From the NCBI GenBank assembly GCA_963932465.1, contig OZ010791.1, positions 325,271,283 through 325,335,282 of the forward strand: a stretch of DNA of 64,000 bases. The letters run 5' to 3'. Of the stretch, positions 59,469 to 64,000 are shown one piece after another (within the stretch, counting starts at the first letter, position 1; every line of letters starts with the position of its first letter). The position numbers and the translations under genes were made by a program. The DNA is from Maratus speciosus. Taxonomy: Eukaryota; Arthropoda; Arachnida; Araneae; Salticidae. Below the pieces are notes generated by a model. It did no database searches. It had not been told where the DNA came from and saw only the letters and a program-made list of their open reading frames with translations.

Positions 59469-61348
59469 GGGGAGATTAGCCGAATTTGGACCACTTCACT
59501 TATTTTCAGGTGTAACTCACTTAAGTTTTGGAATATCTGCAAAAGATCACTACACAGGGTCAATCTATTCATCTACTAACTAAATAAATATTTAGATCAA
59601 TTTATTTTTGAAAATCTTAAATTATATTTTCATTTGAAAAATTGGTCAAAAGTGGTCCAAATTCAGCAACTGGTCGCCTAAGTTGGGCCCAAAGTGACCT
59701 AAATTGGACCAAATAGTATCAGATTGTGTTAATGACTAGGGGATACAACTAATTTTATTAAAAGCAAAGTTCGCGATTAATGAAACAATCAAACAAAATA
59801 ACAGCAATGAAATATAATGAAATCAAATGTCTGAAAATAAAAGTAATTGTTTTATATCATCAAAATGTATTAAAAATATAAATCGGAGTTATCAGTAATT
59901 AAGAATAGAAATTATGGAACTAATTGTCAGTTACTTAATTATCCTGTAAGGAATGATGCAAAGCATATACATGAATTTTGTTTATTGTTTTTGTTTTTCA
60001 GCGCACACAGCGTGGAACCGTATATGGCAATCTGAACACTGAATCATTTCTGCTATTTTATTTTTCTTACAAATTAGGCAAAACCAATCATCACTGTTTA
60101 TAATTTTCTTTTTAGATTCTGAATTATCAGATTTTCTTTTTTGCAACAGAAGTTTTCTTTACATTATGTTTGTAGTTCTTCTCTTCCATCATTTTCTTGC
60201 TAATTGCATCACGCCTATTTTTTAAAACTCGATGTTCCAATTGCTTTTGTGCTGTGAAAGCTTCCTTTTTGTCTTTTTTTCCCCTTTCAAGGTTTAGTTT
60301 ATATGGCGATGATGTTAGCACAACTGTTTTTTGTCTCCCTATGTACTTTGATTTAACTTAATTTAGCAAGGGGAATAACATTTCTAATGATTTTTTTTGC
60401 TTTTGGGGAGGACTTATATCTGCAGCCTTGTTGAAGGTTAATTCCTTCCCAACTCACTGACTGCTTTTTGTTTTCGATATCTTTAACAGCTTTTGCTGTC
60501 ATGGGTGCTTTTCTTGCAGACAGTTTTTCTATGTTTTTCAACATTTTCATCAAGGTTTGAGATTTTATGCGTTTTAATGGCAAAAAAAGTATAATTCCAC
60601 CCTCCAGAACTGTGAAAAGTCTTCCATCACAAATATCCTGCAGGAGGAAAAAGTTTGAATTCAACTCTGTAAATCAAATATGCCGTAGCAATAAAGAATT
60701 CAAAGAAAATAAATACAATTACATACAAGATAAAAGACATTGCAAACAAAATTCATTGCATAGGCATGTAAAAATATTTTTATGTTTATATAGGTCTAAA
60801 CTGTATAAAAAAATTAATCCAGATATAAAAAGAAAAAAAAAAACTTATATGGAGATAGTAATTTATTATAAAATATAAAAAAAAAATAGTGCACAAATCG
60901 TACCGTCCTCGAAATTCATTACTTACTTTTCAAATTTAAGCAACTCCAATTTAAGCAACTTAAACTGGTCCAATTATGGCAACTGCGTCATTTTTTAACA
61001 CAGTTAATTTCAAGACTAAGAACAAAAACGAAATCAAACAAATCCGGGTAAAAAACATGCGCCATAAACAGATGATTTCATATATGTATATAAAAACATA
61101 ACAACTTACCTTAGCTTTAAAATATTCACTTACGTTTAGTATGAAAAAATTAGATCAAAACAGCTAACTTTAGGTTTTTTTTTAAATTGTCTGAAAACAG
61201 CACGTGGTAGGCGGCTGCTTCTTCTAATCATGAGTGACGTCATTCTGATGAGTAGGATTTCAGCGATAGATGGAGTCTTTTCCTGTAATTAACGGCAGAA
61301 TGGCAACGGTCCAATTAATGCGGTGGTCCAAATATGGCTACTCTCCCC
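59469..61348 (-). mobile_element. 1.9-kb pogo-like TIR element (family B copy 2)
   Basis: GGGGAGATTAGCCGAATTTGG then ACCAC at the left and GGGGAGAGTAGCCATATTTGG then ACCACC on the reverse complement of the right; TA on both sides (59467-59468, 61349-61350). Further GGTCCAA-type blocks occur just inside (TTGGACC at 59714, CTGGTCCAATTATGGCAACT near 60964). It encloses a decayed transposase C-terminus on the minus strand. Much of the catalytic region is missing. Confidence 0.7.
60000..60664 (-). pseudogene. Pogo/CENP-B-type transposase, C-terminal remnant with zinc finger
   Basis: Three minus-strand pieces in different frames follow each other. 60664-60353 has GGIILFLPLKR and KMLKNIEKLSARKAPMTAK. 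60321-60127 has VLTSSPYKLNLERGKK followed by a Lys-rich tract. About 60110-60003 has DDWFCLICKKNKIAEMIQCS then DCHIRFHAVCA. A VLTSSPYK-type motif, a basic linker and a C-terminal CxxC...QCxxC...H..C finger is the normal tail order of arthropod pogo-like (DDE superfamily 1) transposases. The finger would bind zinc as a PHD-like module. Frameshifts and stops show it is dead; I see no helix-turn-helix or DDE core. Confidence 0.6.
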
Positions 61349-61351
61349 TAT

Positions 61352-61611
61352 ATGTTACGGTCAATTTGATAAATTCGGTTATTATTAACCGATTATTATT
61401 AACTGCGTCTTTTGGTAAATTTGAAAAATTCTGCGTATTAATGATATTTACCGGTTATTATTAATAATTCCCAATGAAGTTCGGTCAGTACGGTTAATTA
61501 AGCTTAGTAACGAATATGTTCTTTACTGGAACATGTACTCTCGTAACTACATAAAGCGAATAACAACAATAATTCTTAAGAGGCGATAATAATCAAAAGA
61601 CATGCCCTATT
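61352..61611. other. AT-rich flank
   Basis: No gene. Sequence at 61370-61470 (ACCGGTTATTATTAATAATT) resembles 49360-49440. Confidence 0.4.
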
Positions 61612-62375
61612 AAGGGAAGACAATTTTGTGTGCAATCCTATGGGAAGTATGCAAAATTTAAGACTCATTTCCTCGGAAACTACCAGACCGATTTTTATAA
61701 AATGTAGTATCCATAGTCATTGGATTATGCACAAAACATATCACAAAGAGCTTATTTCTGCGAATAAAACTTTTCATGTTAGAGGAACAGCAATTTTTCA
61801 AAAATTGTCCATTCTTATAAAAATAAATAAATAAATAAATGCAATTTAACAAATTATAACGAACATTTGGAAAATGATTTTTTCAAAGACTAAAATTTAA
61901 GGCATAAAAAATCGCACGGAGTGGATCATACATTACGCACGCCATGGATTACATTATTCGGTACTGTATATTTTTAAACTTCTACGGAGCTGGTCATTCA
62001 TTACGTACGCCATGGATTAAACATTAATATTCCTGGACCAATTTTAAATGAAATTTCATTCTTAAACTTCTAAACAACCCACAATATTACTTTTTACACC
62101 GTCGTATATATAAAAAAATGAACTTTTAAATTCAATTTGTTTGAAAGCTGTATCGCAATTTGTTTCTGAGTTATTCATTGTTTTTTGTAGTTTTCATTAC
62201 TTTTTTGTCATAGTGGCAACAGAAGTATCCATCTCTGTTGAAAGTAAAGGGAAAATACAGATTACTGTATAGCCCAAACAGAAAACGAATAAACTGCGGC
62301 ATCCAACTAATAAAACGCTTCAGGTATGTTTTTGATTTCCTACGCTGACACAGGACAATAACCATTTTTCCAAAT

Positions 62376-62419
<44 letters not shown>

Positions 62420-62890
62420 CTTTTTTTTTTTTTTTTTTTTTAGTTTGCCACATATGATCTTACATTTATGCTCTACCACCAAAAACAATTATCAAAATCA
62501 CTTGAGTACTTTATGAGATAATGAGATTTTTACCTGAAAAGTATGATTTTTCAGGATACCCAGAAAACTTAGATATTCACAATTCCCGCTCTTTACGAAT
62601 GACAAATCGAGTTTCAACAGAACAGACGTTGGAAGTGTCGATAATCGGTCAAATGTTTGTATACCTTTTTGAGGGAAGACAAGACTTGGTATAATCATAG
62701 AGGAAATATGCGAGATTTAAGACCTGTTTCCTAGGAAACTAACGGACCAATTTTAATGAAATTTTGAAGCCATATTCACTGGATTATGCTCAATACTGAT
62801 GGCAGACATTTTTACTTCTACGACTAAAACTTTTTATTTTTGAGCAATAGCAGTCTTACATAAATTTCCAATTTTCAGAAATGTTTTTCT
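61612..62890. repeat. Dispersed direct repeats around 61.6-62.9 kb
   Basis: A block of about 200 bp starting GGGAAGACAA, with AGACTCATTTCCTCGGAAAC or its variant and CATTGGATTATGC, occurs at 61614 and again at 62673, 1.06 kb apart and diverged. A shorter piece (GGACCAATTTTAAATGAAATT) is at 62035. A 64-bp tandem pair with ATTACGYACGCCATGGATTA sits at 61917 and 61981. Confidence 0.6.
62379..62441. repeat. A38 followed by T21 hairpin tract
   Basis: Thirty-eight A, CCTC, then twenty-one T. It could be two retroposon tails facing each other or slippage; exact lengths are unreliable in sequencing. Confidence 0.85.
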
Positions 62891-63183
62891 GAAACTAATT
62901 AAAAGCTTTTAAAACTGTCTGCACATATGATGTTATATTTGTATTCTACGGCATTTTTTTAAAATCGAAATCGGTCGCGTACTTTAGGAGTTATTATTAA
63001 TTTTTAGCTGAAATGTACAATTTTTTGGAAAGCTTAAAATCTTAGACACTTCTAACTTGTGTGAATTTCGTGCAGAGTTTTATCAAACACGTGAACTTAA
63101 GTATATATAAACACTTGGATAAAATTTAGTTACATATAATAAATGAGTATAAAATGTTAGAGTAACAATAAATAGTGAGTAAG

Positions 63184-63295
63184 CGTTGCGTACCAGCCGT
63201 GTATCCTCTTAATGTGAGTGGTCGTGGCGTCCCAGTCATGTCTTCTCTTAATGTGAGTGTCCGTGGAGTGTCAGTCTTGTCTTCCCTTGAATTTT
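63184..63295. repeat. 39-bp tandem repeat, under three copies
   Basis: CTCTTAATGTGAGTG starts at 63206 and 63245, with similar CCAGTCATGTCTT and CAGTCTTGTCTT ends and a partial copy upstream. GC-richer than its surroundings. Confidence 0.65.
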
Positions 63296-64000
63296 TAAAA
63301 TTATATCTAATAGTCAGAAAAAACTGGGCATATCAATGGATTTAGGAAAGTTCAAAGAATTATCTAAGCCAATAAAAAAAAAATTCCTTTTTTCAAAAAA
63401 AAATTCTCATGTCTCCCCTTAATAGGCTTACGTGATTAAAGATAATTTATAATTACTGAATCAATTAGGTAAAAAAATTAAACAGTGCAATAATGAAAGA
63501 TTCAGTTAAAAATGCATACTTTTAGCAATGAATATAAAGAAAAATGTAGTGTATAAGTCGTAAGTTTTGTATTTATAAGTTTTAAATTAAGACTTCTATT
63601 AAATTAATTTTAACATATAGCAGATATATTAAGAGACGTTACTGTCAGAATGAGATATTTCTTACATCAGTCTAATAGAATAAATATAGAAGAAACATAG
63701 ATAGATTATTATGCGTTCCTCACCCGCCCAGACGTGCCAAATTAGAGGGCCTTCGAAGAGTAGAAGAAAATACATCTTGTCAGAATGGAGTTTCCAAATA
63801 CAATATTATTATTTTATAACAAACAACAAAATGCAAACAAATCATATTAGAAGTAGAAATTATTATTAGATTTTTAACAAACTATTTATTTTGGCAGGAA
63901 GGGGTATTGTGGCATGTTGTTGAGTTGCAAATGGTTTTTAATTTTCAATATTTCCAGCAACTTTATTAACAATTGCCTTTACAATAGTAATGATGAAATC
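63296..64000. other. AT-rich stretch, nothing recognised
   Basis: No supported gene or repeat terminus to the window end. Confidence 0.5.

Noticed and set aside
62171..62488. 105-codon minus-strand frame
   Set aside because: Its middle is Lys and Phe from the A38/T21 tract; the flanks match nothing.

Overview
This is AT-rich animal DNA, most likely from an arthropod and plausibly an arachnid. The evidence is very long gene-free stretches, abundant TA-flanked inverted-repeat elements, an RTE-type LINE, a piggyBac element and a Tc1 family with a coding style I associate with spider genomes; the species assignment is inference. There are no operons, ribosome-binding sites or bacterial genes. 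I see no complete host gene. Three segments could be host exons: a terminal exon with a poly(A) signal near 22.0 kb (+), an open cysteine-containing segment near 24.5 kb (-), and a promoter plus exon near 54.8-55.2 kb (+). All are modest calls.

Layout. 0-7 kb: three inverted-repeat elements (760 bp, 1.1 kb and a 1.45 kb giant fold-back) in AT-rich DNA. 8-10 kb: a long TA microsatellite and a degenerate 140-185 bp repeat array. 10-17 kb: mostly unique AT-rich DNA with a small MITE pair near 15.4 kb. 17-21.85 kb: an old array of about 310-bp units, interrupted by a terminal-inverted-repeat element holding nine 173-bp satellite units with a five-unit higher-order repeat. 22.2-22.8 kb: a three-layer nested mariner fold-back. 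25.5-32.9 kb: a piggyBac element (TTAA flanked) with a nearly intact transposase frame on the minus strand, itself invaded by a nearly full-length RTE LINE on the plus strand. 34.1-35.5 kb: a Tc1 inverted dimer. 36-42.4 kb: a repeat complex with a near-perfect 2 x 179 bp palindrome, a 328-bp array, a MITE and a Tigger-like element stuffed with minisatellite. 44-46 kb and 59.5-61.35 kb: two elements with related pogo-like termini, the second carrying the decayed C-terminus of a transposase with a zinc finger. 48.7-49.1 kb: an integrase pseudogene. 49.5-49.95 kb: a long-TIR MITE. 56.35-56.69 kb: an inverted-repeat element enclosing a tRNA-like Pol III unit. 61.6-63.3 kb: dispersed direct repeats.

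The only long protein-coding frames belong to transposons, and every one is broken: two amber codons in the LINE, one in the piggyBac transposase, frameshifts and truncations elsewhere. The dominant theme is nesting and fold-back: at least eleven inverted-repeat structures, several inserted into one another. The most unusual items are the TIR-bounded 173-bp satellite, the tRNA-like unit inside a TIR element, the nested mariner fold-back and the minisatellite-filled Tigger-like element.
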